Assembly: GCF_034008315.1 (NCBI RefSeq)
Contig: NZ_CP125377.1
Span: 5,892,501 to 5,956,500, forward strand
Reading direction: 5' to 3'
Source of the DNA: Pseudomonas sp. P8_241
GTDB lineage: Bacteria; Pseudomonadota; Gammaproteobacteria; Pseudomonadales; Pseudomonadaceae
DNA length: 64,000 bases
This document shows, one piece after another, positions 15,858-26,412 of this stretch. Each line of letters begins with the position of its first letter. Within the stretch, counting starts at the first letter, position 1. The position numbers and the translations under genes are program-made. Under the pieces are notes generated by a model. That model was not told where the DNA came from. It was given only the letters and a program-made list of their open reading frames with translations, and did not search any database.

Positions 15858-16787
15858 TTATCGTTCCAACAACCGCGCCAGGCCAACACTCATGGGTGTC
15901 TGTTCGGTGGTTTTGAAGCGCTCCAACAGCCGCCGGTTGTTCGCCCGGGAATGCCGAATGTCACCGCAACGGGCCGGACCGTAGCTCACGGGAGGCAACT
16001 CACCGACCACGGTTTCAAGGGCTTCGAGCAACTGTTTTAGCGTCGTTGCCTGGTTCCAGCCGACGTTGATTGCGCCCGATTCGACCTGGTTTTTTTCGAT
16101 GGCTTGCACCAGCAGATCGACCAGGTCTTCGACGTAGACAAAATCACGCGTCTGCTCGCCATCACCGAACACCGTGATCGGCAGACTTTTCTGCGCGCGC
16201 TCGCTGAAAATACTGATCACCCCGGAATACGGCGAGGACGGATCTTGGCGCGGGCCGAAGATATTGAAGAAACGAAAGATCACCGGCTCCAGCGCATGCT
16301 GGCGTCGATAAAAATCCAGGTAATGCTCGCTGGCCAGCTTGTCCGACGCATAAGGCGTCAACGGCGCTTTCGGCGTGTCTTCGTCGATGGACTCGCCTTC
16401 GCCGTTATTGCCGTACACCGCGGCGCTGGAGGCAAACAACACGCGTTTGACCCCGGCCTGGCGCATGGCTTCGCAGACGTTCAGCGTACCGATGAAGTTG
16501 CTCTGGTGCGTTTTCACCGGATCGTCCACCGAGGCCTGCACCGAGGCCACGGCCGCCAGGTGCGCCACTGCACTGCAACCGACCATCGCCCGGGCAACCA
16601 GCGCTGCGTCGGCAACATCGCCCACCATCAGCTCGACCCTGGGATTATCCAGCGGCAGGTTGCTGCGCTTGCCGGTGGACAAGTCATCGAGAACGCGCAC
16701 CGAATGGCCCTTGGCTAGCAGGGCATCGGTCAGGTGCGAGCCAATGAAACCGGCACCGCCGGTGATTAAAACGGGACCTTCAGCCAT
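15858..16787 (-). CDS. NAD-dependent epimerase/dehydratase (UDP-glucose 4-epimerase-like)
   Basis: A 309-residue extended SDR enzyme acting on nucleotide sugars. The NAD-binding motif GGAGFIG is at residues 10-16, the catalytic Ser is in LFASSAAVYG, and the YxxxK pair is in PYASDK. The C-terminal half carries NVGWNQATTLKQLLEAL, typical of GalE/WbpP-type enzymes. I start at ATG 16787 (MAEGPVLITGGAGFIG); the frame continues upstream but without similarity. It overlaps the next upstream gene by eight bases, so the two SDR genes form an operon. The product sugar cannot be fixed from sequence. Confidence 0.9.
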   Translation of the reverse strand: MAEGPVLITGGAGFIGSHLTDALLAKGHSVRVLDDLSTGKRSNLPLDNPRVELMVGDVADAALVARAMVGCSAVAHLAAVASVQASVDDPVKTHQSNFIGTLNVCEAMRQAGVKRVLFASSAAVYGNNGEGESIDEDTPKAPLTPYASDKLASEHYLDFYRRQHALEPVIFRFFNIFGPRQDPSSPYSGVISIFSERAQKSLPITVFGDGEQTRDFVYVEDLVDLLVQAIEKNQVESGAINVGWNQATTLKQLLEALETVVGELPPVSYGPARCGDIRHSRANNRRLLERFKTTEQTPMSVGLARLLER

Positions 16788-17664
16788 GGCGATAGAACCT
16801 GTCCAGTAGACCGGGGAGTGCCGCACGCCAGGCGCGTGGCTTGATCCCGAAAGTGTGGAGAATCTTCTTGCAGGCCAGCACAGCGTGTTGCGGCTCTTCG
16901 GCGGCATCCGGACGCGTGGCATGAGCCTGGGCGGTCGGCGCTTCGATGGCCAGCTCATGCAGGTTGCGGGCTTCGGTAAGAATTGCCTGCCCCAACGCCA
17001 GCGGCGTGGTCGCCTCATGCCCGGCGTAGTGGTAGGTGCCCCACAGCGGCGCGGAGCAATCGAGTTGTTTGAGCACCGAAATGATCACGCGAGCGGCGTC
17101 GTCTACCGGCGTTGGATTACCGCGGCGATCATCGGCCATCAGCAGCTCTTCCGGCTTTTCGGCTCGGGCGAGGAAGCGGCCAAGGGTCCCATCGGGGCTG
17201 TCATCGAGCAGCCAGCCGAAACGCAGCAATACATGTTGCGGGCAGGTGGCACGCACACTTTGTTCGATCCGCCATAACGCCTGACCGCGCAGGCCCAGGG
17301 GCAGTGGTTCGTCTTTTTCGCTGTAGGCGGTAGCGCGGGAGCCGTCGAACACCCGATAGCTCGAAGGTTGCAACAGCACGATATTGTGGTGCTGGCACAG
17401 TTCGGCCAGACGCTCGATCGCCCGTTCCTGTCGGGCCAGGCGTTGTTCGCTGACCGCTTCGGCCTGAAACCAGTCGAAGTAATAGGCGAGGTTGATCAAC
17501 GCGTCCGGGCGCGTGTCGTCGAGCAGTTGCGTCAGGCTCGCGGCATCCCAGCCATCTTGTGGCGGGCGGGGGGCGAGGAAACCGATGTCTTCCTCTGCAC
17601 CGAGGCGAATCAGCGCCTGCCCAAGGGCATTTCCGCCGCCCAGTAACATAAGGCGCATTCGCAT
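16780..17664 (-). CDS. NAD(P)-dependent sugar-nucleotide reductase-like protein (RmlD-like SDR)
   Basis: A 294-residue SDR-fold protein. The N-terminus MRMRLMLLGGGNALGQALIRLG carries a glycine-rich nucleotide-binding loop, and the middle (LLQPSSYRVFDGSRATAYSEKDEPLP) resembles the RmlD/dTDP-4-dehydrorhamnose reductase substrate loop. The classical YxxxK is not obvious, so catalytic competence is uncertain. Start at ATG 17664; ATG 17658 is also possible and neither has a strong ribosome site. It overlaps the downstream epimerase gene by eight bases. The pair is divergent from lhr. Confidence 0.8.
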   Translation of the reverse strand: MRMRLMLLGGGNALGQALIRLGAEEDIGFLAPRPPQDGWDAASLTQLLDDTRPDALINLAYYFDWFQAEAVSEQRLARQERAIERLAELCQHHNIVLLQPSSYRVFDGSRATAYSEKDEPLPLGLRGQALWRIEQSVRATCPQHVLLRFGWLLDDSPDGTLGRFLARAEKPEELLMADDRRGNPTPVDDAARVIISVLKQLDCSAPLWGTYHYAGHEATTPLALGQAILTEARNLHELAIEAPTAQAHATRPDAAEEPQHAVLACKKILHTFGIKPRAWRAALPGLLDRFYRHG

Positions 17665-17812
17665 AGAGTCAGCAGGCCCAGTCTGATTGGAACGATGGTT
17701 TGTCGACAGCGCTTGCGGGCGATGTCGTTGAAAGTTGCGCGAATCGTTGCATTTTGCGGGTTTAGTGCGCAACCGTCATCCGTAAAGTGTAGATGTCCGG
17801 GATTTGTGGTGA

Positions 17813-17841
17813 TGCTACTGGCCCCATTGCCAGCAAGCCCA
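17813..17841. repeat. Degenerate REP-like sequence
   Basis: CTACTGGCCCCATTGCCAGC followed by AAGCC looks like a decayed arm of the family B element seen intact at 22223-22306. It lies in the divergent gap between the SDR pair and lhr. Confidence 0.4.
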
Positions 17842-17892
17842 GATCCCCAGCGGTACTTGCATCTTGGCCCACCCACCCGCATAAATTGCCCC

Positions 17893-20800
17893 ATGAACCT
17901 GCCCATCCCCGCAGACAGTGCCCTGAACGGCTTCCACCCCGCCGTCAGCGCCTGGTTCAGCCACACCTTCCCTGCGGTCACCGCCGCCCAGGCCCGGGCG
18001 TGGCCGTTGATCCGCCAGCGCCGCTCGACATTGATCGCCGCGCCCACCGGTTCCGGAAAGACCCTCACCGCCTTCCTCGCCGTGATCGACGATCTGGTCC
18101 ACCGAGGCCTTGAAAGCCCTGGCGGCCTGCCTGACGAAACCCTGGTGGTTTACGTTTCGCCGCTCAAAGCCTTGTCCAACGACATCCAGATCAACCTGCA
18201 AAACCCATTGGCCGGAATTACCGAGCAATTGCGTGCAATGGGTCTGCCCGAGGTGCAGATCGCCACCGCCGTTCGCACCGGCGATACCCCGCAGAAAGAT
18301 CGCGCGGCGATGCGCAAGATGGCGCCGCACATCCTCGTCACCACCCCCGAATCGCTTTACGTGCTGCTGGGATCCGACTCCGGCCGGCAGATGCTGGCAA
18401 CCACCCGCACGGTGATCGTCGACGAGATCCACGCCATCGCCGCCAGCAAACGCGGCAGTCACCTGGCCCTGAGCCTTGAACGCTTGCAGACCCTGTGCGC
18501 CGAACCGCTGATGCGCATCGGTCTGTCGGCCACGCAAAAACCCATCGCGGCAGTCTCGCGTTTTCTGGTGGGTCGTGATCGTCCTTGCGAGATCATCGAC
18601 ATCGGTCATGCCCGGCCCCGTGATCTGGACATCGAAGTACCTCCGGTACCGCTGTCGGCGGTGATGGCCAACGATGTCTGGGAACTGGTCTATGACCGTC
18701 TCGCCGCCCTCGCCCGGCAACACCGCACCACGCTGATTTTCGTCAACACCCGGCGCCTGGCCGAGCGCCTCAGTCGTCACCTCAGCGAACGCCTGGGCAA
18801 GCAAGCCGTGGCCGCCCACCACGGCAGCCTGGCCAAAGAGTTTCGCCTCGACGCCGAACAGCGGCTCAAGCGCGGCGACCTGCAAGTGCTGATCGCCACG
18901 GCATCGCTGGAGCTGGGGATCGATATCGGCGACGTCGACCTGGTGTGCCAGATCGCCTCGCCACGTTCGATTGCCGGTTTTCTGCAGCGAGTCGGTCGCT
19001 CCGGGCACCAGGTTGGTGGCACGCCCAAGGGTCGACTGTTCGCCACCACCCGCGACGACCTGATCGAATGCTCCGCGCTGCTCGACTGCGTGCGTCGGGG
19101 CGAGCTCGACACGTTGTCGATTCCCAAGGCACCGCTGGATGTACTGGCGCAGCAGATCATCGCCGAAGTCAGCTGCCAGGAATGGCAGGAGCAAGCGCTA
19201 CTGGACATGTTCCGCCGGGCGTCGCCGTATGCGGGACTCGACGACAAGCATTATCAAGCGCTGCTGCACATGCTCGCCGAGGGCTACAACGGGCGTCAGG
19301 GCATCCGTAGCGCCTACCTGCACCGCGACGCCGTGACCCGCACCCTGCGCGGTCGCCGGGGCGCAAAACTCACCGCCGTGACCAGCGGCGGGACGATTCC
19401 GGACAACGCTGACTACAGCGTACTGCTGGAGCCCCAAGGGCTGAACATCGGCACCATCAACGAAGACTTTGCGGTGGAAAGCATCGCCGGCGATATCTTC
19501 CAGTTGGGCAATACGTCCTATCGGATCCTGCGCGTCGAAACCGGCAAGGTCCGGGTCGAAGACGCCCAGGGTCAGCCACCGACCATTCCGTTCTGGCTCG
19601 GCGAAGCACCGGGGCGCAGCGCTGAATTGTCTTGGGCGGTAGCGCGCCTGCAAGCGCACCTCGATAAGTTGCTTGGCTGCACGCCGGGCAACTTGCAACC
19701 GGCACTCGACTGGCTGACCGAGACCCTTGGCCTGAACGTCGCCAGCGCTGAACAACTGGTGGACTACCTGGCTCCAGCGCGTCAAACCCTGGGCGCCCTG
19801 CCGTCGCAAGACACGCTGCTGATGGAGCGCTTTTTCGACGAGTCCGGTGGCACACAACTGATCATTCACACGCCGTTCGGCAGCCGCATCAACCGCGCCT
19901 GGGGTCTGGCCCTGCGCAAGCGTTTCTGCCGCACCTTCAACTTCGAATTGCAGGCCGCCGCCAGCGAAGACGCCATCGTGCTGTCGCTGTCCACCAGCCA
20001 CAGCTTCGAACTGGACGATGTCTGGCGATATATCCACAGCAACAGTGCCGAACACCTCCTGATTCAGGCTGTGCTCGACGCGCCGCTGTTCGGCGTACGC
20101 TGGCGCTGGAATACCGGGGTGGCCCTGGCGTTACCGCGCTACAGCGGCGGGCGCAAAGTGGCGCCGCAAATCCAGCGAATGAAAAGCGAAGACCTGATCG
20201 CCAGCGTGTTCCCCGATCAGATCGCTTGCGTGGAAAACCTCGCCGGCGAACGGGAAATTCCTGACCATCCGCTGGTGGAACAAACCCTCGACGATTGCCT
20301 GCACGACGCCATGGACTGCGAAGGCTGGCTCGCCTTGCTGCGCCGCATGGAGCGCGGCGAGGTGCGTCTGATCAGTCGCGACCTGCCGGCGCCCTCCCCG
20401 TTGGCAGCAGAAATTCTCAGCGCCCGGCCCTACACCTTTCTCGACGACGCGCCGCTGGAAGAGCGCCGCACCCAAGCTGTGCTCAACCGGCGCTGGAGCG
20501 ACCCGCAATCGACCGACGACCTCGGTGCACTGGATGCCGAGGCGATCAACGCTGTGCGCAAAGAAGCCTGGCCTGCGCCCACGGGCATCGATGAAATGCA
20601 TGAAGCGCTGATGAGCCTGGCGTGTATCACTGACGCAGAAGCCGAGGTCAATCCGCAGTGGCGCAACTGGCTCAACGCGTTGGCCCAGAGCGGTCGCGCC
20701 AGCCGTTTGCAGATCAACGCTGTGCAATCGTTGTGGCTGGCGTTGGAACGGCTGACCTGTCTAAGGGCGATTTATCCACAGGCACAATGTTCGCCACCCT

Positions 20801-22209
20801 TGCTGGCGCTACCGGGTTTCGATGAAGTCTGGGAGCGGGAGGAAGCCTTGGTCGACATGATCCGGGCGCGACTCAGCGCCTTCGGACCGCTACCGCTGCA
20901 TGCTATTGCCGAACCCCTCGGCTTATCCGGCCCTGTCGTGAGCCAGGCCTTGGCGCAACTGGAGCGTGAGGGCTATGTCCTGCGCGGACGTTTCAACCCC
21001 GGCACCCAAGAGGAAGAATGGTCCGAGCGGCATTTGCTCGCACGTATTCATCGCTACACGGTCAAGCGCCTGCGCCGGGAAATCGAGCCGGTGGCTTTGC
21101 AGGACTTCATGCGGTTTCTGTTCGATTGGCAGCATGTGTCCAGTGCCAATCAGGGTCAAGGCGCGGCCGTGTTGCCGGTCGTGGTCAGCCAATTCGAAGG
21201 CTACCCCGCCGCCGCTTCTGCGTGGGACAGCGACATCCTGCCGGCGCGGATCAAGGATTACTCGGCGTTGTGGCTCGATGAGCTGTGCCGTAGCGGCAGG
21301 CTGGTGTGGACGCGTCTGAGCGCGCGCAACAAGAGCACCGGCACCGCGTTGCGCAGTACACCGATTGTGTTGCTGCCGCGCAGTCAGGTCGGGCTCTGGA
21401 GCGGGCTGACCGAGCAGACGCCAATCAGTGAACTGTCACCGAAAACGCAAAAGGTTCACGCCGCCCTCAGTCAGCACGGCGCGCTGTTTTTCGATGAGCT
21501 GATTCACGAGGCCCATCTGCTGCGTTCGGAACTGGAAATCGCCTTGCAGGAACTGGTAGGCGCCGGACTGGTGAACGCCGACAGCTTCGCCGGACTGCGC
21601 GCGCTGATTACGCCGGCCAGCAAGCGGCAGAACCGCAGCAGTCACCGCGGACGTGGGGCCTTCATCGGCGGCATGGACGATGCGGGGCGATGGGCGCTGT
21701 TGCGTCGCGCTCCCGCCGTGCCGGCTGTGGATAACCCACGTCCGGCGCCGACACCCGCCGATACGCTGGAACACATTGCCATGACCTTGCTGCGCCGCTA
21801 CGGCGTGGTGTTCTGGCGCCTGCTGGAACGTGAGGCGGACTGGCTGCCGAGCTGGCGCGAGCTGCTGCGCACTTTTCATCGCCTGGAGGCTCGGGGCGAG
21901 ATTCGTGGCGGGCGGTTTGTCAGCGGCCTGGCGGGGGAGCAATTTGCGCTCCCCGAGGCGATTCCGTTATTGCGAGAAGTACGGGGCCGACCGAAGGATG
22001 GCAGTCTCGTCGCCGTTTGCGGGGTCGATCCGCTGAATCTCGCCGGCACGCTGTTGCCCGGTGCGAAAGTCCCGGCGCTGGCGAGCAATCGGCTGGTGTA
22101 TCGCGATGGCCTGCCGGTGGCTGCCGAGATTGCCGGCAAGCCTTTGTTCTGGGTGGAACTTGATCAGCAAGCCAGCGAAGAGGTGCGCAATAAGCTGATC
22201 CGGCATTGA
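17893..22209 (+). CDS. lhr: Large ATP-dependent helicase Lhr
   Basis: A 1438-residue superfamily 2 helicase that translocates 3' to 5' on single-stranded DNA and unwinds RNA:DNA hybrids. The Lhr core is intact: Walker A APTGSGKT at 50-57, DEIH at 177-180, SATQKP after it, and motif VI QRVGRSGH at about 364-371. The long C-terminal part (from about 860) is the Lhr-specific extension with winged-helix-like repeats. I start at ATG 17893; the frame runs upstream with no family similarity. The partner nuclease or ligase genes that accompany Lhr in some pseudomonads are absent here. It stands alone, convergent to the channel gene across a REP doublet. Confidence 0.95.
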   Translation: MNLPIPADSALNGFHPAVSAWFSHTFPAVTAAQARAWPLIRQRRSTLIAAPTGSGKTLTAFLAVIDDLVHRGLESPGGLPDETLVVYVSPLKALSNDIQINLQNPLAGITEQLRAMGLPEVQIATAVRTGDTPQKDRAAMRKMAPHILVTTPESLYVLLGSDSGRQMLATTRTVIVDEIHAIAASKRGSHLALSLERLQTLCAEPLMRIGLSATQKPIAAVSRFLVGRDRPCEIIDIGHARPRDLDIEVPPVPLSAVMANDVWELVYDRLAALARQHRTTLIFVNTRRLAERLSRHLSERLGKQAVAAHHGSLAKEFRLDAEQRLKRGDLQVLIATASLELGIDIGDVDLVCQIASPRSIAGFLQRVGRSGHQVGGTPKGRLFATTRDDLIECSALLDCVRRGELDTLSIPKAPLDVLAQQIIAEVSCQEWQEQALLDMFRRASPYAGLDDKHYQALLHMLAEGYNGRQGIRSAYLHRDAVTRTLRGRRGAKLTAVTSGGTIPDNADYSVLLEPQGLNIGTINEDFAVESIAGDIFQLGNTSYRILRVETGKVRVEDAQGQPPTIPFWLGEAPGRSAELSWAVARLQAHLDKLLGCTPGNLQPALDWLTETLGLNVASAEQLVDYLAPARQTLGALPSQDTLLMERFFDESGGTQLIIHTPFGSRINRAWGLALRKRFCRTFNFELQAAASEDAIVLSLSTSHSFELDDVWRYIHSNSAEHLLIQAVLDAPLFGVRWRWNTGVALALPRYSGGRKVAPQIQRMKSEDLIASVFPDQIACVENLAGEREIPDHPLVEQTLDDCLHDAMDCEGWLALLRRMERGEVRLISRDLPAPSPLAAEILSARPYTFLDDAPLEERRTQAVLNRRWSDPQSTDDLGALDAEAINAVRKEAWPAPTGIDEMHEALMSLACITDAEAEVNPQWRNWLNALAQSGRASRLQINAVQSLWLALERLTCLRAIYPQAQCSPPLLALPGFDEVWEREEALVDMIRARLSAFGPLPLHAIAEPLGLSGPVVSQALAQLEREGYVLRGRFNPGTQEEEWSERHLLARIHRYTVKRLRREIEPVALQDFMRFLFDWQHVSSANQGQGAAVLPVVVSQFEGYPAAASAWDSDILPARIKDYSALWLDELCRSGRLVWTRLSARNKSTGTALRSTPIVLLPRSQVGLWSGLTEQTPISELSPKTQKVHAALSQHGALFFDELIHEAHLLRSELEIALQELVGAGLVNADSFAGLRALITPASKRQNRSSHRGRGAFIGGMDDAGRWALLRRAPAVPAVDNPRPAPTPADTLEHIAMTLLRRYGVVFWRLLEREADWLPSWRELLRTFHRLEARGEIRGGRFVSGLAGEQFALPEAIPLLREVRGRPKDGSLVAVCGVDPLNLAGTLLPGAKVPALASNRLVYRDGLPVAAEIAGKPLFWVELDQQASEEVRNKLIRH

Positions 22210-22222
22210 TGGCGTTTGCGCT

Positions 22223-22306
22223 GGCCCCTTCGCCAGCAAGCCGGCTCCTACTGGTTGATGTACCTGCGCATATCCCTGTAGGAGCCGGCTTGCTGGCGAA
22301 GGGGCC
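22223..22306. repeat. REP doublet, family B (GCCGGCTTGCTGGCGAAGGGG)
   Basis: Perfect 29-base inverted arms at 22223-22251 and 22278-22306 with a 26-base spacer. The core AGCCGGCTTGCTGGCGAAGG is different from family A. It lies between the convergent lhr and mechanosensitive-channel genes, where it may act as a stabiliser or terminator for both. Confidence 0.9.
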
Positions 22307-22336
22307 CTCAAAACCAACAAAAACCTCCCGGACGAC

Positions 22337-24466
22337 TTACTGCGACCGCGACCCATCGGGCATCAATACCGAATGCTCCGGCTCTGACTCAACCTGCGGC
22401 GGCGCCTCGACTGGATGCCTCGGCACCAGCGCCTGCTGTGGATAAGTCTGCGCGAAGTGCACCCACGGACTGTTATCCACAAGTTTTTTCAAACGCTGAT
22501 TGAACGCCCGGCTCACCGCATATTGCCCGCCGGACACCGTGCGGAATTGCGAGGTCAGCACCACTCCGTTGAGGTCCATCTTGTCGACGCCGAAGACATC
22601 CAGCGGCCCTTGCAGGTTGTAACGCAGGAAGGGATCGTTGCTGATCGAATGCCCGGCTTCGCGAATCAACTCGATGGCCTTGTCCACATCCGTGTCATAG
22701 GTGAACTGTACCGAGAAAAACGCATAGGCGAATTGCCGCGATTGGTTGGTCACCGCCTTGATCTGGCCGAACGGCACCGAGTGCACGAACCCCTTGCCGT
22801 CACGCAGGCGCAAGGTGCGAATGGTCAGGCCCTCGACAGTACCGGCATGACCGGAATCGAGCACCACCCAGTCGCCGATGGACAGGGTGTCTTCGATGAT
22901 GATGAACAACCCGGTGATCACGTCCTGCACCAGTTGCTGGGAACCGAAACCGATCGCCAGGCCCACTACCCCGGCACCAGCCAGGAACGGCGCAACGTTG
23001 ATTCCCAGGTTGGCCATGGTGGTGATTGCGCAGATCACCACCAGGATGATTTTGATCGCATTGCGCAACAGCGGCAGGATGGTTTTCACCCGTGTACTCG
23101 GCTGGCGCGCCGAGCGCTTGCTTGCCGGTGGTTTCAAGGCCTCCTGAATGGCCGTGTCGAGCACCACCCAGACCATCCACGTCACCAGGAAGATCAGACC
23201 GATATGGCTCAGGGAATCGCTGATCGCTCGGCCCACTGCGTTACTGACCGCAAACTCGAACAACGACACGCCCCAGATGCGTCCCAGGACATCGATGAAC
23301 ACGACGGCCATGGCAATGCGCAACAACGCGTGGGACAGGTTCAGGAAACGCTCTTTGTAGGCACTGCCGCGCCGCACATCCGATTCGCTGCGTGCCTTGA
23401 ACAAATGATGCAGCGTGGTGCTGAGAAACACCGTGGCAATCAGCAACACGGTGGTGAACAGCGCGCTGCGCAGCACAGTCTGATTGTCGTCACCAATGCC
23501 GATCAGGTTGATGATCGATACCAGCACCATCAACAGGATTGGCCAGTACCAGAGCCCGGAAAATATGCGCAGGGTTTCACGCAATGCCGGCTGGCTGACG
23601 CGCTGGGCCAGCGGCAGAATCCGAATCACATGAGCCACCGGCCGACGCATGCGGATCACCAGCAAGCCAAACGAAATTGAAGCGGCGAGCCCGGTAAAAA
23701 CGGCGACGCTGCTGGTGAGGTTATTACCCAGTTGATGGGCGATCTGCGGGCTGGTCAGGGCATCGCTCAGGGCAACCAGAAAACCGATGGAGAACAGCGG
23801 CCGGGGACTGTGTTCTCGGATGATCCGCACCGCCCGGCGCTTGTGCCCGACGTTGAACACCACCACCAGCGACATCACCAATGACGCGGCAAAAACGCCG
23901 GCGCTCGTCGCGTAGGCAAAACACAGCGCCAGGGCCCGACCCGCTGAAACCTGCAAAAACTGGCTGGCATATATCGTCAGCGGCAAACTGACTACCGCCG
24001 GAATTGCGTAGGGCAACAAGTAGCCGAGCAACGCTTGGCCACGCTCGCGACTGAGCAGCCAGCGATGTGCACCCAGACGTTGCGCCAACAGGCGCCCGAC
24101 CAGCCAAAGCAGCGCAAATACGCCAGCCCAGACGCAGGTCAGCAGAAGGAAATCCCCCAGGACGCTCCAGCTCGAGCGAGCCGATGGACGATTGACCAGC
24201 TCATCGACTTCATCCACCGCCCGATCAGCGCGCAGGCGCCAGGTGTCGACCAGGTGCTCGTTGAGGTCGAGCTTGCTCTGGACCTCGTCAATGCTCGAAC
24301 TGATGGCGCCCAGCAATCCGCCCTGCACCAGCGGTTCTGGGTGCGCCGCGGGTGTCGCGGCGGTACTGGCGGCAGCCGGCAATCCCGGTATCGCCGCTGC
24401 TTCGAGCGTCTCGCTGCCCAAAAACAGCAGTGCACCCAGTAAAGTCGCGATCTTGAGCCCGATCAA
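22337..24466 (-). CDS. Large MscS-family mechanosensitive channel (YbiO-like)
   Basis: A 709-residue inner-membrane channel that opens under hypo-osmotic tension. It starts with a signal peptide (MIGLKIATLLGALLFLG), has a periplasmic segment with a coiled-coil-like stretch (about 40-110), then many membrane helices and the MscS pore helix (FLAGAGVVGLAIGFGSQQLVQDVITG at about 510-535), followed by the beta domain (GDWVVLDSGHAGTVEGLTIRTLRLRD). I chose TTG 24466 because GGAG lies eight bases upstream and it gives a clean signal peptide; the frame can be read to 24616 but that would put a poor extension before the signal. Confidence 0.9.
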   Translation of the reverse strand: MIGLKIATLLGALLFLGSETLEAAAIPGLPAAASTAATPAAHPEPLVQGGLLGAISSSIDEVQSKLDLNEHLVDTWRLRADRAVDEVDELVNRPSARSSWSVLGDFLLLTCVWAGVFALLWLVGRLLAQRLGAHRWLLSRERGQALLGYLLPYAIPAVVSLPLTIYASQFLQVSAGRALALCFAYATSAGVFAASLVMSLVVVFNVGHKRRAVRIIREHSPRPLFSIGFLVALSDALTSPQIAHQLGNNLTSSVAVFTGLAASISFGLLVIRMRRPVAHVIRILPLAQRVSQPALRETLRIFSGLWYWPILLMVLVSIINLIGIGDDNQTVLRSALFTTVLLIATVFLSTTLHHLFKARSESDVRRGSAYKERFLNLSHALLRIAMAVVFIDVLGRIWGVSLFEFAVSNAVGRAISDSLSHIGLIFLVTWMVWVVLDTAIQEALKPPASKRSARQPSTRVKTILPLLRNAIKIILVVICAITTMANLGINVAPFLAGAGVVGLAIGFGSQQLVQDVITGLFIIIEDTLSIGDWVVLDSGHAGTVEGLTIRTLRLRDGKGFVHSVPFGQIKAVTNQSRQFAYAFFSVQFTYDTDVDKAIELIREAGHSISNDPFLRYNLQGPLDVFGVDKMDLNGVVLTSQFRTVSGGQYAVSRAFNQRLKKLVDNSPWVHFAQTYPQQALVPRHPVEAPPQVESEPEHSVLMPDGSRSQ

Positions 24467-24691
24467 AGCACCCTCTCCGTTGGCTGTGACTGTAAGGAAC
24501 TGATCGAGAAATGCCGGACAAGTTCGCACCTGGCCCGCCAATGCATCGTCGAAAAACTCGCCGGGTGACATTAGCACGCATGCTGCGCCAGCTCCTACGC
24601 TGCAAGCGGCGGTCAACCGTCCGTAGCCCCGTCGAAACTTTCGGCGCCACCGTGCAGTCCTTCAAAGACAGGGCATCGGACCGGAGGCGAC

Positions 24692-25618
24692 ATGGCGGCG
24701 ATTCATATCGGTATTTCAGGTTGGCGGTATACGCCCTGGCGCGGGGATTTCTACCCGAAGGGGCTGGCCCAGAAGCGAGAATTGCAATTCGCCTCACGGG
24801 CGGTCAACAGCATCGAAATCAATGGATCGTTTTACGCCCTGCAGCGGCCGGAACGTTACGCTCAGTGGTATGGCGAAACGCCCGCCGAGTTCGTGTTCAG
24901 CGTCAAAGCCCCGCGTTTCATCACCCACATCAGACGCCTGCGGGAGGTTCACAAGCCCTTGGCGAACTTCTTTGCCTCCGGGGTACTGGAGCTGAAAGAA
25001 AAGCTCGGACCGATCCTCTGGCAGTTCCCTCCTGACTTCAAATTCGACGCTGGGCTGTTCGAGACCTTCCTTGACCAGCTGCCCCGCGACACCGAACAAG
25101 CCGCCGCCCTCGCCCGTCAGCATGACGCCCACGTCAACGGCCATGCCAGCCTGAAGGCCTACAAAAAGAAGCGTTTACGCCACGCCGTGGAAATCCGCCA
25201 CGAGAGCTTTGTCGACCCGGCGTTCATTCGCCTGCTCAAACGCTACAACACCGCCCTGGTGATCGCCGACACCGCGGGTAAATGGCCGTACCGCGAAGAC
25301 ATCACCAGCGACTTTGTCTATCTGCGACTGCATGGCGCCGAAGAACTCTACGCCAGCGGTTACACGCCGCAGGCCTTGCAGCGCTGGGGCGACCGGATCG
25401 AAGCATGGCAGCACGGCCGACAACCGAGCGATCCGCAGCTGATTGCACCTCGCCTGAAGCCAAAGCCACGCAAGTCCCGTGAAGTGTTCTGCTATTTCGA
25501 TAACGACATCAAAGTCCGGGCGCCTTTCGATGCCCGTCGTTTACTGGAGCGATTGCACCTCGACAAGGATCTGGACACCGTTCCCGGTGAGCCCGCTGTG
25601 GAGGGCGTGTTGTCATGA
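24692..25618 (+). CDS. DUF72 family protein (TIM-barrel)
   Basis: A 308-residue soluble protein matching the DUF72 (YecE-like) family: [19 protein letters not shown] at 6-24, the [12 protein letters not shown] loop, and FVYLRLHG near residue 210. The fold is a TIM-barrel; the reaction is unknown. An unusual basic insert ([10 protein letters not shown], about 155-165) precedes the conserved AVEIRHESF. Its stop overlaps the EEP-family start (25615-25618), so it is the first gene of a four-gene operon with EEP, clsB and the YbhN-like gene. Confidence 0.9.
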   Translation: MAAIHIGISGWRYTPWRGDFYPKGLAQKRELQFASRAVNSIEINGSFYALQRPERYAQWYGETPAEFVFSVKAPRFITHIRRLREVHKPLANFFASGVLELKEKLGPILWQFPPDFKFDAGLFETFLDQLPRDTEQAAALARQHDAHVNGHASLKAYKKKRLRHAVEIRHESFVDPAFIRLLKRYNTALVIADTAGKWPYREDITSDFVYLRLHGAEELYASGYTPQALQRWGDRIEAWQHGRQPSDPQLIAPRLKPKPRKSREVFCYFDNDIKVRAPFDARRLLERLHLDKDLDTVPGEPAVEGVLS

Positions 25619-26412
25619 GCATTTCAGAGCCTGTCGGCGTGACGGACGAACAGTCCAGCATCGACACCCAAGTGCGTCGGTTCACGGTGCTGACGGTCAA
25701 CACCCACAAAGGATTCACCGCGCTCAATCGGCGTTTCATCCTGCCGGAACTGCGCGAAGCGGTGCGCAGTGTGTCCGCCGATGTGGTGTTTTTGCAGGAA
25801 GTCCATGGCACCCACGAGCAGCATCCAAAGCGCTACAACAATTGGCCGACGATACCGCAGTACGAATTCCTCGCCGACACCCTTTGGCCACAGTTCGCCT
25901 ATGGGCGCAACGCGGTCTATCCGGCGGGCGATCACGGCAACGCGCTGCTGTCGAAATTCCAGATTATTCGTCATGACAATCTCGACGTGTCCATCAGCGG
26001 TCACGAAAACCGCGGGATTCTGCATTGCGTGTTGCGCCTGCCCGGCGACGGTCGCGAGGTGCACGCCATCTGCGTGCACCTGGGCCTTCGGGAAACCCAC
26101 CGCAACGCGCAACTCGCTCTGTTGGCCCAACGCCTGGACGCGCTGCCAGACGACGCGCCGGTAATCGTTGCCGGTGACTTCAATGACTGGCGCCAGCGCG
26201 CCGATGCGTTGCTCAAACCCAGCGGATTACGCGAAGTCTTTGCCGAACATCATGGCAAACCGGCGCGCAGTTTTCCCGCACGTTTGCCGGCTTTGCGTCT
26301 GGACCGCATCTACGTGCGCCACCTCAAGGCCAGCCATCCGCAGGTGCTGGCAAGCCGGCCCTGGTCCCACCTTTCCGACCACGTCCCGCTATCGGTGGAG
26401 ATCGAGCTATGA
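25615..26412 (+). CDS. ybhP: Endonuclease/exonuclease/phosphatase family protein (YbhP-like)
   Basis: A 265-residue EEP-fold metal-dependent hydrolase. Signature parts are [19 protein letters not shown] (catalytic Glu), [12 protein letters not shown] and the terminal [10 protein letters not shown] (catalytic Asp-His). The E. coli homologue YbhP sits in the ybhP-clsB-ybhN operon; the same three-gene order is kept here with DUF72 added upstream. In a lipid context the target could be a phospholipid headgroup rather than DNA, but this is inferred. It overlaps the neighbours by four bases at each end. Confidence 0.9.
   Translation: MSISEPVGVTDEQSSIDTQVRRFTVLTVNTHKGFTALNRRFILPELREAVRSVSADVVFLQEVHGTHEQHPKRYNNWPTIPQYEFLADTLWPQFAYGRNAVYPAGDHGNALLSKFQIIRHDNLDVSISGHENRGILHCVLRLPGDGREVHAICVHLGLRETHRNAQLALLAQRLDALPDDAPVIVAGDFNDWRQRADALLKPSGLREVFAEHHGKPARSFPARLPALRLDRIYVRHLKASHPQVLASRPWSHLSDHVPLSVEIEL

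Noticed and set aside
24467..24691. Possible extra N-terminus of the mechanosensitive channel or a small gene in the divergent gap
   Set aside because: The in-frame extension to 24616 has no ribosome site and precedes a clear signal peptide; no other coding signal is visible in the gap.
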